The notes beneath the pieces were generated by a model that worked only from the letters and a program-made list of their open reading frames with translations, made no database searches and had not been told where the DNA came from. From Clostridiales bacterium (GTDB lineage: Bacteria; Bacillota; Clostridia; Lachnospirales; Lachnospiraceae): 45,837 nt of DNA. Each line of letters starts with the position of its first letter. The stretch's first letter is position 1. The translations under genes were made by a program, and so were the position numbers. The stretch spans positions 1 through 45,837 of the forward strand of contig JAATFT010000052.1 in NCBI GenBank assembly GCA_015655075.1, read 5' to 3'. Below are positions 24,419 to 33,064 of the stretch, in pieces.

Positions 24419-25783
24419 CTATTCTGCAAGTAATTCTTCCAGTTTATTCTGCATACCCTTTGTTATATCCGGAACTGTGGTGCCGGCTCCGCCGATCATC
24501 TCGCCGAACAATGCTTCCATTTCATTTTCCGTACCGGCAGGCCAAGCCTGATTGCACCAATACCAGGAATTGCCTTCCGAATATAATTTCATAAAATCTT
24601 CATATAAAGGCTCAACTACGGCGCCTTCATTGGTGGAAACGAATTTTCCGCAGCTTTCATATGCTTTGTAAAGATCGGACTCACTGTCAAACCAGTACTC
24701 TAAAATCTGTTTGCATATATCAATATTTTCAGATTCGGAGTAGATAGCCGGACCCGCGCCGGGTGCTCCCGCCGTATAAAGCTGCTCTCCTTCCTCGTTA
24801 CCCGGCAGCGGGAAATAACCTCTTTCAAAATCCGCCGCACCGCTTGAATTAATTGCCTGTAGATTAAAGGTTCCGTCGAAGGTCATAGCGCATTCACCGT
24901 CAATAAATTTCTGGATTGCCTGGGAGGCGCCTAAGCCTAAGGAGCCGGATTGAATGTACCCCTTTTCATATAAAGAGCCATATCTTTCAAGAACCTTATC
25001 CCAGGTTCCTTCATCCGTAAATTTTACGGAACCGTCACGCAGCTGATCATCATAAGTAGGATTTTCCGGATAAATCATGTTGGCTGCAAGCTGATATAAA
25101 CCAAACTGCATAACATACATATCCTTATCACCCATAACGATTGGCTGGACATCGTTATCCTTTAAGACCTTACATACATTTTCAAATTCAGGCCAGCTTT
25201 TTGGTACGGATAAGCCGTACTTATCAAAGATATTTTTATTATAATAAGTACCTAAAAAAGTAACGCCGCAGGGAATTGCATAAATCTTGTCATTATAAGT
25301 AAAATCTTTCACGCCGGCTCCCACTAATTCGGCTGCTTTTAAATCGGAAAGATCCGTTAAGTAGCCTGCCTCCGCCAGGGGAAATACGGCGTTCACACCC
25401 GCATATCTTGGCTGCACCCACATAAAATCAGGCGCTTCCCCCGTAGCAAGCTTTGTTTTTAGGGCCGTATAATATTGGTCGTCCGGAAGTTTTGTAACCT
25501 CAACCTTCACATTTGGAAACTTTTTCTCCACTAATCTTGGCATCTGTTCCGTCTCGAAATCTTCACCTTCTGTTGCCAGTGTTCCGGATAACATAAAGGT
25601 GACGGTAACCTTTTCGGATGAATCCGCTGCCTCGCCTGTGGAACCGGTATTGGCCGCCCCCTCTCCACCTGACGAATTTCCTGTTGTATCGGCGGGGGTG
25701 TCATTCTTTTTTCCGCACCCAAAAAGCATGGTCGCAGTCATAACAGTTACTAAGAGCACCGATAAAATCTTTCTTCTTTTCAT
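24419..25783 (-). CDS. Carbohydrate ABC transporter solute-binding lipoprotein
   Basis: 454 residues, family 1 solute-binding protein. Lipobox MLFGC with lipid Cys at 23, a Gly/Ser/Thr-rich linker, then the mature domain (VTVTFMLSGT, later LATGEAPDFMWVQP). GGGAGG lies nine bases before the ATG. It heads the operon binding protein, MalF, MalG, LacI and is transcribed away from a YesM/YesN two-component pair. In Gram-positives that arrangement typically induces an oligosaccharide importer. Substrate unknown. Confidence 0.93.
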   Translation of the reverse strand: MKRRKILSVLLVTVMTATMLFGCGKKNDTPADTTGNSSGGEGAANTGSTGEAADSSEKVTVTFMLSGTLATEGEDFETEQMPRLVEKKFPNVKVEVTKLPDDQYYTALKTKLATGEAPDFMWVQPRYAGVNAVFPLAEAGYLTDLSDLKAAELVGAGVKDFTYNDKIYAIPCGVTFLGTYYNKNIFDKYGLSVPKSWPEFENVCKVLKDNDVQPIVMGDKDMYVMQFGLYQLAANMIYPENPTYDDQLRDGSVKFTDEGTWDKVLERYGSLYEKGYIQSGSLGLGASQAIQKFIDGECAMTFDGTFNLQAINSSGAADFERGYFPLPGNEEGEQLYTAGAPGAGPAIYSESENIDICKQILEYWFDSESDLYKAYESCGKFVSTNEGAVVEPLYEDFMKLYSEGNSWYWCNQAWPAGTENEMEALFGEMIGGAGTTVPDITKGMQNKLEELLAE

Positions 25784-25831
25784 ACTTTAAATCCTCCCTG
25801 TTTTTTATTTCTTATTTACTATTGCAATGCT

Positions 25832-25840
25832 ATTCTAGCA
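25832..25840 (-). promoter_or_regulatory. Extended -10 promoter candidate for the importer operon
   Basis: TGC-TAGAAT on the minus strand (25840-25832) is an extended -10 box about 50 bases upstream of the binding-protein start. No good -35 is present, as expected for an activator-dependent promoter driven by the neighbouring AraC-type response regulator. Confidence 0.4.
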
Positions 25841-25913
25841 TAAGCGCAGTATATTTTTGTTTGACATTACGGTATCTTATTGTTGGGTTATCTTCTTATC
25901 CCGCTATAGAATC

Positions 25914-25942
25914 TTAACAATGACAGTGTACTTTAATATAAT
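25914..25942 (+). promoter_or_regulatory. Promoter of the two-component system genes
   Basis: TTAACA (25914-25919), a 17-bp spacer and TATAAT (25937-25942), about 45 bases before the kinase start. A perfect -10 with a near-consensus -35 suggests constitutive low-to-moderate expression. Confidence 0.65.
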
Positions 25943-25987
25943 TTTATGGTATATTATTTTAATAGCATTTACGAAGGAGACATTATT

Positions 25988-27727
25988 TTGAAATTAAATA
26001 ATAAATTTTTACTTATATTTATAACAATTTCTGTGCTTCCTATCGTTATTATTACTATCTTCGTATACGGAAGATATACGGATCTTGTAAATAAACAAAC
26101 CATGGAGGTAACCAACAGCATTGTTGAGAATGCGGTGGAGGCTACAAAGGTCCATATTGATACCATAGACGGGATGACGGAAAGCTTCCAGCTTTACTCC
26201 AACAGTTTATATAATGTTTTAGACGATATTAAAAAATATAGGGTAAAGGGTAATTATACGGTATACGATTTGTGGAAAAGCCGGAATAATATGCGTTTTT
26301 TATGCCAGCATCTCCTGTATTCCAACGATTATGTAAACGGGGTCTTTATTTTTACTCCCAGCGGTGAGAATATTGGTTACGGCTGGGGAAACGGAATTGA
26401 TATCCAGAATGATTATACTCCCTTTGAGGATGCCTGGTATAAGGAGACCGTAGAAAAAAAAGGGCAGCTCTATATAAGTGACTTAAATAAAAAAGATTTT
26501 ATATTAAATTCCGAGAATTCCATTTCCTTTTCCAGAGCTCTTTATGACGTATATACAAAGGATTTTTTAGGGGTTTTACTGATTGACTGTTCTTCGGGTA
26601 TTTTGGATATCAGCAGTTCCAATACTCTTCCGGGGGACGCCTTATTAACCATTTACAAGGAGAATGGAAACATCCTCTATACCAATATTGATTCCGTAAA
26701 GACTAATTTTATAAATAAAAGGAATAAAAATAATATCTCAGTAATTAAAAACACCTTGGAGAACCCCTATTTAACCGTTGTCGCAGCCATAGATATGAAT
26801 CCTATCTACGATGAATTTAATTATACAAAATTTTTAATCATTGGAATCGCAACCTCCTGCGCCCTTATTTTTATTATTATATCCTTCTTTTTATCCAAGT
26901 CCCTTACCAAGCCAATCACGACGTTGAGCGAAATAATGCGCAATCATAAAATACACGGTTCGGTGACCACGGATAAGTATTTGAATTTACATAACGAGAT
27001 CGGCGTTCTTTACAACGAATACAATAATATGGTGGAAGAAAATAATCTATTTATTAAAGAGCAATACCACAACAAACTTATAACCCTGGATTCCCAGATG
27101 AAATCTTTGGAGGCTCAGATTAATTCACATTTCTTATACAATACGTTGGAATCTATAAACAGTATAGCAGAGATCGAGGAAGTTGAAAGCATTTCCATAA
27201 TCGCCTTAGCCCTTGGCAATATGCTCCGTTATAGCATTAATACGGAAAGTGAATTAGTCATGATCCAGGATGAACTGAAAAATGTGAATGACTATATGTC
27301 CATACAAAAAATTCGCTTTGATAACCGTTTCGAGATCATTTATCAAATTGACGAATCTGTTTATAAATTAAAAGTACTGAAATTAATTTTGCAGCCTTTG
27401 GTGGAAAATGCTCTGTACCATGGTCTTAACCGTTGTTCTATTGCCGGTAAAGTCATTCTTACGGCATGGGTTAAGAACGATATCCTCTATTTTGAAATTA
27501 AGGATACGGGAAGGGGAATGAATGAGAAACAACTAAAAGAGGTGCAGGAATCCTTAAATAAACCCATATTATTTACAGAGCTTGGCCGGCGTGAAAAACA
27601 AAGTATCGGCCTGAAAAATATCCATTCCCGTATCGAACTCTATTACGGAATCGGATATGGATTAACTGTTAATAGTAAGGAAAATGCAGGCACCACCATA
27701 ATGATTAAATTACCCGTATTAAGATAG
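25988..27727 (+). CDS. Sensor histidine kinase, YesM/LytS-like (HisKA_7TM-independent, HPK7 type)
   Basis: 579 residues from the TTG at 25988, which has AAGGAG eight bases upstream. An in-frame ATG at 25946 lacks a ribosome site and would lie at the predicted transcription start. Membrane segments at about 6-28 and 281-304 flank an extracellular sensor domain. A HAMP-like linker is followed by the His_kinase box QINSHFLYNTLESI (phospho-His near residue 380) and an HATPase with LVENALYHGL and DTGRGM. The AraC-type response regulator follows nine bases after the stop. It probably senses extracellular sugar and controls the divergent importer. Confidence 0.9.
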   Translation: MKLNNKFLLIFITISVLPIVIITIFVYGRYTDLVNKQTMEVTNSIVENAVEATKVHIDTIDGMTESFQLYSNSLYNVLDDIKKYRVKGNYTVYDLWKSRNNMRFLCQHLLYSNDYVNGVFIFTPSGENIGYGWGNGIDIQNDYTPFEDAWYKETVEKKGQLYISDLNKKDFILNSENSISFSRALYDVYTKDFLGVLLIDCSSGILDISSSNTLPGDALLTIYKENGNILYTNIDSVKTNFINKRNKNNISVIKNTLENPYLTVVAAIDMNPIYDEFNYTKFLIIGIATSCALIFIIISFFLSKSLTKPITTLSEIMRNHKIHGSVTTDKYLNLHNEIGVLYNEYNNMVEENNLFIKEQYHNKLITLDSQMKSLEAQINSHFLYNTLESINSIAEIEEVESISIIALALGNMLRYSINTESELVMIQDELKNVNDYMSIQKIRFDNRFEIIYQIDESVYKLKVLKLILQPLVENALYHGLNRCSIAGKVILTAWVKNDILYFEIKDTGRGMNEKQLKEVQESLNKPILFTELGRREKQSIGLKNIHSRIELYYGIGYGLTVNSKENAGTTIMIKLPVLR

Positions 27728-27736
27728 GAGGAAATT

Positions 27737-29299
27737 ATGTACCGTTATATTATAATTGATGATGAAAAGTTAACCAGAAAAGGCACGATAAAAAAAATCG
27801 GGACTTTAGAGGGCAGCGTACAATGCGTCGGTGAAGCCGATAACGGAGAATCCGGCATGAATCTTATCATGGAAACGGACCCCGACATCATAATAACCGA
27901 TATGAATATGCCTGTGATAGACGGTACCAAACTGCTGAAATTAATACGCGAAAAATATCCGGATAAGCAAATCATCGTTATCAGCGGTTATAAAGACTTC
28001 GACTATGCAAAACAGGCTATTCAGTCAAAGGTAATAAGCTATATACTCAAGCCCTTCAGCAGGGAGGATATACAAAATACCATAAAAGAAGCCCTCCGCC
28101 TGATTGAAAACAATCAATCCTCCGATAATAAAATTATGTCTATCGAAGCAGAAAAAGAATATGTACAATACGGCTATGATATCCAGATGTTAAAAAATCT
28201 TATTTTGGGCTATCATAACCGGCCGCTGGAATTAAAATCCGAAAAATTAAAAACTATGTATTCCATGCATCATATTGTCTTAATGACAATTCATTCCACT
28301 TCAAATTTGGACGAGACAGCCTTAAATAATTATTCTGCTTCCAATGGATACGGAGACTTAGGTTTATATATTTCTCATCTGAATAATGATAAAATAGGAT
28401 TCTTTGTCCTGTTTTTCCCGGATAACACCCCCTTTAAGTTAAACAGTCTATGCAAACAAATAAGTTCGGGACTGATACAATTACTAATGGCAACGGATTC
28501 CTCGGCTTCCATTGGAATCAGTGACATTAAGACGGATCTGCTGCAATTAAACATAGCCTTCCAGGAATGTGTGGAAGCTTTAAATTCTAAAAAACTTACA
28601 GACTCAAACCATTACTACTTTTTTAATGAAGTTAATAGTATTCATAAACGCCTCAACTGGAAATCTGCCCATGAATTCCTGTTTCGTATTGAAGCGGCGG
28701 AGGAAGCAAAAGTTTCAGAATTAATCGAAGATTTATTTGATTATTTTATGTCCGTACCGGACTGTACCCTATACGAAGCAAAATTTTACTGCAATGAACT
28801 AATCCAAAGAACCAAAATAATGTTAAGCACTTATTATCAGTACTCCTCCTTAAATAATGATTCTTCCAGTATAAAGAACATATTTAATTCTATTTTTAAC
28901 TTTGAGGAAATGAAGACGTATTTAAAGCTTCTCTTTACCAATATAGCCGCAAGTATGTCAAATACCAGCATTTATGCCATTGAAGATAATATCGAAAAAA
29001 TAAAATTATATATAGAACGGAATTATAAAAACAATTTATCTATGGAATTTATATCCTCCCTTATTTATATGAACAGAAGCTACTGCAGCTTTTTATTTAA
29101 AGAAAAGACAGGTGAGAAATTTGTAGACTATGTGAATAAAATCCGTATTAATAAAGCAAAAGAGCTGCTGACTCAAACCGACACCAAACTTTACCAGATA
29201 TCAAAGTCCGCAGGTTATGATAATATCAAATACTTTTTTCGGATATTTAAGAAAATGACCGGTACGACTCCCGAACAATACCGTAAAAACGTGAAATAA
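27737..29299 (+). CDS. AraC-type response regulator, YesN family
   Basis: 520 residues. Receiver domain 1-120 with acidic Asp8/Asp9, phospho-acceptor Asp55 (IITDMNMP) and Lys105 (ILKPF). A long middle region follows, then a C-terminal AraC double helix-turn-helix from about 425 (LSMEFISSLIYMNRSYCSFL, then TKLYQISKSAGYDNIKYFFR). AGGAGG lies five bases before the ATG. Paired with the kinase upstream, it likely activates the divergent binding-protein promoter. Confidence 0.92.
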   Translation: MYRYIIIDDEKLTRKGTIKKIGTLEGSVQCVGEADNGESGMNLIMETDPDIIITDMNMPVIDGTKLLKLIREKYPDKQIIVISGYKDFDYAKQAIQSKVISYILKPFSREDIQNTIKEALRLIENNQSSDNKIMSIEAEKEYVQYGYDIQMLKNLILGYHNRPLELKSEKLKTMYSMHHIVLMTIHSTSNLDETALNNYSASNGYGDLGLYISHLNNDKIGFFVLFFPDNTPFKLNSLCKQISSGLIQLLMATDSSASIGISDIKTDLLQLNIAFQECVEALNSKKLTDSNHYYFFNEVNSIHKRLNWKSAHEFLFRIEAAEEAKVSELIEDLFDYFMSVPDCTLYEAKFYCNELIQRTKIMLSTYYQYSSLNNDSSSIKNIFNSIFNFEEMKTYLKLLFTNIAASMSNTSIYAIEDNIEKIKLYIERNYKNNLSMEFISSLIYMNRSYCSFLFKEKTGEKFVDYVNKIRINKAKELLTQTDTKLYQISKSAGYDNIKYFFRIFKKMTGTTPEQYRKNVK

Positions 29300-29330
29300 A
29301 CAATAAACGGCGGGCGAAGCACATTACCTT

Positions 29331-29676
29331 CTAATATAGAAAGCCCTCCGGCAACTTATCATTTTCTTGTATATACTTATATGTCTTCTGCAATGCTTTT
29401 CTTGGTTCTATTCCTCTTTTCAGCGACTCGTCATATTCTCTTAACCAGTATTCTTTTAGTTCATATGCAAGCAACAGATCTAGCAATACATACAAAGACA
29501 TTTCATTATCCCGCTGGACATAGTTTTCTTTAAAATATTTAATTGCCCTAACTTGCTAATGTCTTTTTTAATACAGCGTTTTCTATATAACTGGTCGGAA
29601 AACGCTGTATCGGTATCTCGTCAATTCGGAATGCGTTTGTAAAATAATCTGCTATGTACTTTTTCCATACATTCAT
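29331..29676 (-). pseudogene. Frameshifted small gene of unknown family
   Basis: Frame 1 starts at the ATG at 29676 (MNVWKKYIADYFTNAF...) and stops at 29548 after 42 residues. A second frame opens at that point and continues for about 70 residues (KYFKENYVQRDNEMSLYVLL..., ending DKLPEGFLY) to a TAG at 29331. Both halves are amphipathic and charged like real protein, and neither has a start or ribosome site for the second half. One indel near 29550 would join them into a protein of about 115 residues. Family not recognised. No good ribosome site precedes the ATG, so the gene may also be 5'-truncated. Confidence 0.5.
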
Positions 29677-29758
29677 CAGCGTGCTCTTTTAAAAAAATGG
29701 GGAAGCTCAAACTAGATAGGAAGCTTTTTTCGTTTTCTGTTTTTATTACTTTTTCTAC

Positions 29759-30802
29759 CTATATTTTAATAACCGACTTCACAATCTCCGCTTTATTATT
29801 TACGCTGTAATCCATAGCCTTCTGGGCGTCATCCAGGGAAAATTCATTGGTTACAATCCCTTTTAAGTTAACTCTGCCGGCTGCCACTGCTTCAATTGCC
29901 ATAGGATAAATATGGCGGTAGCGGAATACCGATTTAATGGTCAATTCCTTGTCCAAAACAGGACTCATAGGCAATGTCATCTCACCGCTCTTACTATAAC
30001 CGACCAAAACAATATTCGCGCCTTTTTTCGTCATATAAATGGCCTGTCTTGTGGTAATTTCGGTTCCGGCTGCTTCAATGACCAGATCACAGCCTAAGCC
30101 GTCCGTAAGTCCAAGTACTGCCTTCACGGCATCTGTTTTGCCCCCGTTAATCACGTCGGTTGCACCTAGCTCCAAAGCTTTTTCCAGTCTTTTATCCATA
30201 ATGTCCACTACAAAAACCTTCATCACTCCCATGGCTTTTAGCGCCATCATACAAACCAGACCTATACACCCCGAACCCATAACAACTGCCGTCTGGCCTG
30301 CTCTTGCTCCTCCCTGGATAGCCGCATGGAATCCAACAGCTAAGGGCTCGATTAAAGCCCCTTCTAAAGTACTGACATTATCCGGAAGCTTAAAGCACAG
30401 ATCCGCTTCATGGGCTGCATATTCCTGAAAAACCCCGTCTACCGGAGGAGTTGCAAAGAAAAGAACATCCGGGCATAAATTATATCTTCCGGTTTTGCAG
30501 AATTCACAATGTCCGCAGGTCTTACCCGGTTCCAGGGCAACACGGTCTCCCACTTTTAAATTGTCGACATCCGGACCTGCCTCAATCACTACGCCTCCCG
30601 GCTCATGTCCAAGTACAAATGGCGGCTTTACAATATAATCTCCAATCCGGCCGGTTTCATAGTAATGTAAATCCGATCCGCAGATTCCCACATAGTCCAG
30701 TTTTACAAGTACCTCATTATTCTTTGGCTTTGGGATAGCTCTTTCTTCAAAACCTATTTTCCCAATTCCGTTCATTACTGCGACTTTCATAGTTCCGTCC
30801 AA
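29759..30802 (-). CDS. Zinc-dependent polyol/alcohol dehydrogenase (sorbitol dehydrogenase-like MDR)
   Basis: About 347 residues from the TTG at 30802, which has GGAGG eight bases upstream. An ATG four codons further in has the same site 20 bases away. The ORF upstream of the TTG lies in a hairpin and is not convincing. Medium-chain dehydrogenase features: catalytic zinc Cys in GICGSDLHYYETG, GHEPGG (zinc His/Glu), structural zinc CGHCEFCKTGRYNLC, and Rossmann motif GSGCIG. The xylitol/sorbitol-type layout suggests NAD-dependent oxidation of a polyol to a ketose. It stands alone. A 46-bp palindrome lies just upstream. Confidence 0.87.
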   Translation of the reverse strand: MDGTMKVAVMNGIGKIGFEERAIPKPKNNEVLVKLDYVGICGSDLHYYETGRIGDYIVKPPFVLGHEPGGVVIEAGPDVDNLKVGDRVALEPGKTCGHCEFCKTGRYNLCPDVLFFATPPVDGVFQEYAAHEADLCFKLPDNVSTLEGALIEPLAVGFHAAIQGGARAGQTAVVMGSGCIGLVCMMALKAMGVMKVFVVDIMDKRLEKALELGATDVINGGKTDAVKAVLGLTDGLGCDLVIEAAGTEITTRQAIYMTKKGANIVLVGYSKSGEMTLPMSPVLDKELTIKSVFRYRHIYPMAIEAVAAGRVNLKGIVTNEFSLDDAQKAMDYSVNNKAEIVKSVIKI

Positions 30803-30823
30803 AATAATTACCTCCTCAATTGC

Positions 30824-30869
30824 TAATATAGTGACTTTTATAAAACTCTTTATAAAAGTCACTATATTA
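30824..30869. promoter_or_regulatory. 46-bp perfect palindrome upstream of the dehydrogenase
   Basis: 21-base arms beginning TAATATAGTGACTTTTATAA pair perfectly across a 4-base ACTC centre. On the minus strand a TTGACT at about 30893 precedes it, so it would span the -10 to +30 region of the dehydrogenase promoter. It may be an operator for a large dimeric regulator or a 5' hairpin. Confidence 0.6.
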
Positions 30870-30968
30870 TTGCACTTCTAGCAGGAAAAGTCAAGTTAAA
30901 TTTAAGCAGAATTATTTTCGCTGTATCATTCTAGGAACGGTAGCTAACAGAAATACTGTCTATTAAAT

Positions 30969-31097
30969 GCCGTTTGGAGAAGCCGGAGTGGGGCTAACTC
31001 CGAACAAATCGCCGACGCGATTGCTTATGCGATCAGCACGCCGGACACGGTTGCCGTCAGCGAGATCATCATTCGCCCAACGAATCAGATTGTATAA
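30969..31097 (+). pseudogene. C-terminal remnant of a short-chain dehydrogenase, frameshifted
   Basis: The frame ending at 31097 reads EQIADAIAYAISTPDTVAV then SEIIIRPT, the usual tail of YdfG-type SDR enzymes. The expected preceding GLTP is present but in a different frame (GVGLTP), so one base is missing near 31000 and everything upstream is gone. Base composition is richer in G and C than the flanks. The intact cupin gene follows 33 bases later, as if both came together from elsewhere. Confidence 0.65.
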
Positions 31098-31129
31098 TCC
31101 ATTTTTACCCGATGAAAGGAGGATCACAA

Positions 31130-31558
31130 ATGGACAAATTCAAAAATGATTTAAGAAACAGTGTCATTTTCCCAAGAGGCGACGTGTTGCCGCCGCAATT
31201 TGCCAAAAACTTCGTCGGCTCCGCATATCTGCATATGCTGGTGCCCGGCGGCAATGAATGGAACTGCCCCATCGGCAATGTGACCTTTGAGCCGGGCTGC
31301 CGTAATAACTGGCACAAGCATCCAGGCGGTCAGATCCTGCTGGTTACAGGCGGCCGGGGCTGGTATCAGGAGGAAGGCAACCCCGCACAGGAGCTGTACA
31401 CGGGTGATGTCGTTACGATACCCGCCAATGTCAAGCACTGGCACGGTGCGGCAAAGGACAGCTGGTTCGTCCACATTTCCATCGAAACCAACGCCCAGGC
31501 GGGTCCTGCCCAGTGGCTGGAGCCGGTATCCGATAAAGAATACAACAAACTGAAATAA
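31130..31558 (+). CDS. Small cupin-domain protein
   Basis: 142 residues from the ATG at 31130, which has AGGAGG seven bases upstream; an earlier in-frame ATG contains that site. Single cupin barrel with metal ligands in WHKHPGGQILLV and HWHGAAKDSWFVH. It is related to the carboxymuconolactone-decarboxylase-associated cupins often found with SDR and flavodoxin genes. The G+C-rich codon use differs from the neighbours, pointing to transfer. After its stop GGAGGCGATAAAATTG looks like the ribosome site and start of a next gene that was lost. Reaction unknown. Confidence 0.82.
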   Translation: MDKFKNDLRNSVIFPRGDVLPPQFAKNFVGSAYLHMLVPGGNEWNCPIGNVTFEPGCRNNWHKHPGGQILLVTGGRGWYQEEGNPAQELYTGDVVTIPANVKHWHGAAKDSWFVHISIETNAQAGPAQWLEPVSDKEYNKLK

Positions 31559-31670
31559 CATGATTGGAGGCGATAAAATTGGCTAGGTCAAATATATATA
31601 TTCCATTTCCATTTTAAAACAGCCGCCAGTTTCTTCAATTCTGCTAGCTGTTTACTATCACACATAAGTT

Positions 31671-31877
31671 CTAATTATTTTGAAACCCTTTTAAGAATCT
31701 TTCAGACAACAGCTGTCCTCCGAATCCTATATTATCCTGTTCATTTTCCTTTAACAATACAATAAATGCCGGCTCCGGCACATTCATGATTTTTGAGGCT
31801 GTCTCGGTAATTTCTTTTACCAACTGGCTTTTCTGATTCTTAGTTAATTTTCCTGCTTCTAATGTGATTACTGGCAT
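31671..31877 (-). CDS. 4-oxalocrotonate tautomerase family protein
   Basis: 68 residues beginning MPVITLEAGKLTKNQKSQLV. After Met removal Pro1 is the catalytic base of this family of small hexameric tautomerases. The middle PEPAFIVLLKENEQDNIGFG matches the family's second half. AAGGAGAG lies about seven bases before the ATG. It reads downstream of the interrupted flavoprotein gene at 31913-32449 and may belong to the same aldehyde/quinone stress operon. Past its stop, a 25-codon frame (MCDSKQLAELKKLAAVLK) stops at about 31580 and may be a truncated next gene. Confidence 0.85.
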   Translation of the reverse strand: MPVITLEAGKLTKNQKSQLVKEITETASKIMNVPEPAFIVLLKENEQDNIGFGGQLLSERFLKGFQNN

Positions 31878-31912
31878 ATTTCTCTCTCCTTTTATAATTC
31901 TGATATAGTTGC

Positions 31913-32449
31913 TTATTTTATGGCCTTTCCCATTTCGTAAGCCTGATTCGGAAAATCAGTCTGCTCCAGCACTTCTCGTACTGGACATCCTGTTGCAAAC
32001 AATGTGCCTGCATTTTCCTAGCTCAGAAAGCGGATAATGGCTTCATAGGTTTTTCCGAGCCCTTCCATTGTTTCGTCATCTGCTCCATAGGAGGTTGCAA
32101 TAAGTATGGCTTTTTTATTCCCTGACAGTTTTGCATTGTTGGCATGGAAACGGTCGATGACCGCTTTGACCTGTGTGGACATGGTGTAATAATAAAGAGG
32201 TGTCACGAATACCACCATATCTGCTTCTAACAGCTTTTCATTAAGTGCAGTCATGGAATCCTTGCTGATGCATTGGGAATCATGGCTGGTACAATACTCA
32301 CAGGCCAGACATGGCTTTACATTTTCAAATGCTGCATCAAACCGGAACACATCATGTCCGTCCTCCCTGGCTCCTTCAATGAATTTATCTGCTAATAAAG
32401 CGGAGGTACCTTTCTTATGCGAACTTCCTGTTATTACTGTTACTTTCAT
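31913..32449 (-). pseudogene. NADPH-dependent FMN reductase/flavodoxin-fold gene with an in-frame stop
   Basis: From the ATG at 32449 (GGAG ten bases upstream) the frame encodes MKVTVITGSSHKKGTSALLA (FMN loop), CLACEYC, and TPLYYYTMSTQVKAVIDRF, then meets TAG at 32020-32018 after 143 residues. Directly after it the same frame continues ENAGTLFATGCPVREVLEQT and ends at TAA 31913, exactly the expected tail of this about 178-residue family. A Trp codon normally stands where the TAG is, so a single TGG-to-TAG change broke the gene. A shortened flavoprotein may still be made. Confidence 0.85.
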
Positions 32450-32507
32450 CTTTATTTGGCTCCTTTTAAAAAACATACTTATTATAAATTAATCTTCCGA
32501 TGTATTA

Positions 32508-32538
32508 ACTATAAACCCTTAAGTCAACTTAAGGTCAA
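32508..32538 (-). promoter_or_regulatory. MerR-type (AdhR-like) promoter of the flavoprotein gene
   Basis: Minus strand TTGACC (32538-32533), 19-bp spacer, TATAGT (32513-32508). The spacer region holds the perfect dyad CCTTAAGT-CA-ACTTAAGG (32517-32534). That is the operator form of AdhR/NmlR-type MerR activators, which respond to reactive aldehydes and thiol stress. It differs from the CTATA...TAGACT sites elsewhere in the window. No matching regulator gene is present here. Confidence 0.75.
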
Positions 32539-32581
32539 TACCATTTCTAAAATTTATTGAAAAATTTATTCTAATTTTATT

Positions 32582-32926
32582 CTAAAATCTATTGTTTTTT
32601 GTTGTTTTTAAAATTATGTAAAGTTTCTCCGTCAAAACAGTACTGTTCCAGTATTCTATGACGGCTTCCGCTCCATACCAGTCAAGGTAGTTAACGACAT
32701 AGTTCATACTAACCGACGGAGTTTCGGTTTCACCGGTACCCTGGATCCAAAAACTGAACAATGCCCAATCACCTTCTGCTGGCTCGAACCAATCCAACCC
32801 GTCTTCAGTAACCTTACTAGCCAACACCTCGCTGCTTGTGATATCCAGATATGCCCTGCCATCAAGTTCACCAAGACGGCGGACAGCCACAACTGCAACA
32901 AGCTCTTGAAGATTAACATTAAAGTT
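32582..32926 (-). pseudogene. Fragment of a large glycoside hydrolase-like protein
   Basis: An open frame of 114 codons without a start. It contains GDWALFSFWIQGTGETETPS, VSMNYVVNYLDWYG and AEAVIEYWNSTVLT. These stretches recall an internal part of large extracellular putative glycosidases (rhamnosidase-like proteins), recognised only by eye. Both the N-terminal hundreds of residues and the C-terminal part are missing. Its left end coincides with the base of the hairpin at 32925-32985, suggesting a rearrangement breakpoint. Confidence 0.45.
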
Positions 32927-32985
32927 CTATGATAAAAGTTGGGGTATACGAGTATTTCCCGTACACCCCAACTTTTATCATAGAA
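32925..32985. repeat. 61-bp near-perfect hairpin
   Basis: 21-base perfect arms starting TTCTATGATAAAAGTTGGGG, then one mismatch and four more pairs (TACG/CGTA) around a 9-base loop. It lies 80 bases past the stop of the permuted GH3 gene on the minus strand, so it may be its terminator, although the following T-run is poor. Its length is more than an ordinary terminator needs. Confidence 0.6.
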
Positions 32986-33064
32986 TCATCAATTTAAGCC
33001 GTATGCCTTTACATGATTCCAATGGCAAACCCGACACTTTTGTGTAACCGGTTTTTCTTACTGT

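Noticed and set aside
30967..31149. 60-codon plus-strand open frame starting at an ATG
   Set aside because: Only its first few residues (GVGLTP) look real; they belong to the SDR remnant, whose continuing frame is different. No ribosome site.
32018..32020. Pyrrolysine at the in-frame TAG
   Set aside because: The flavin reductase family has no pyrrolysine members and no pyl genes are visible; a Trp-to-stop mutation is simpler.
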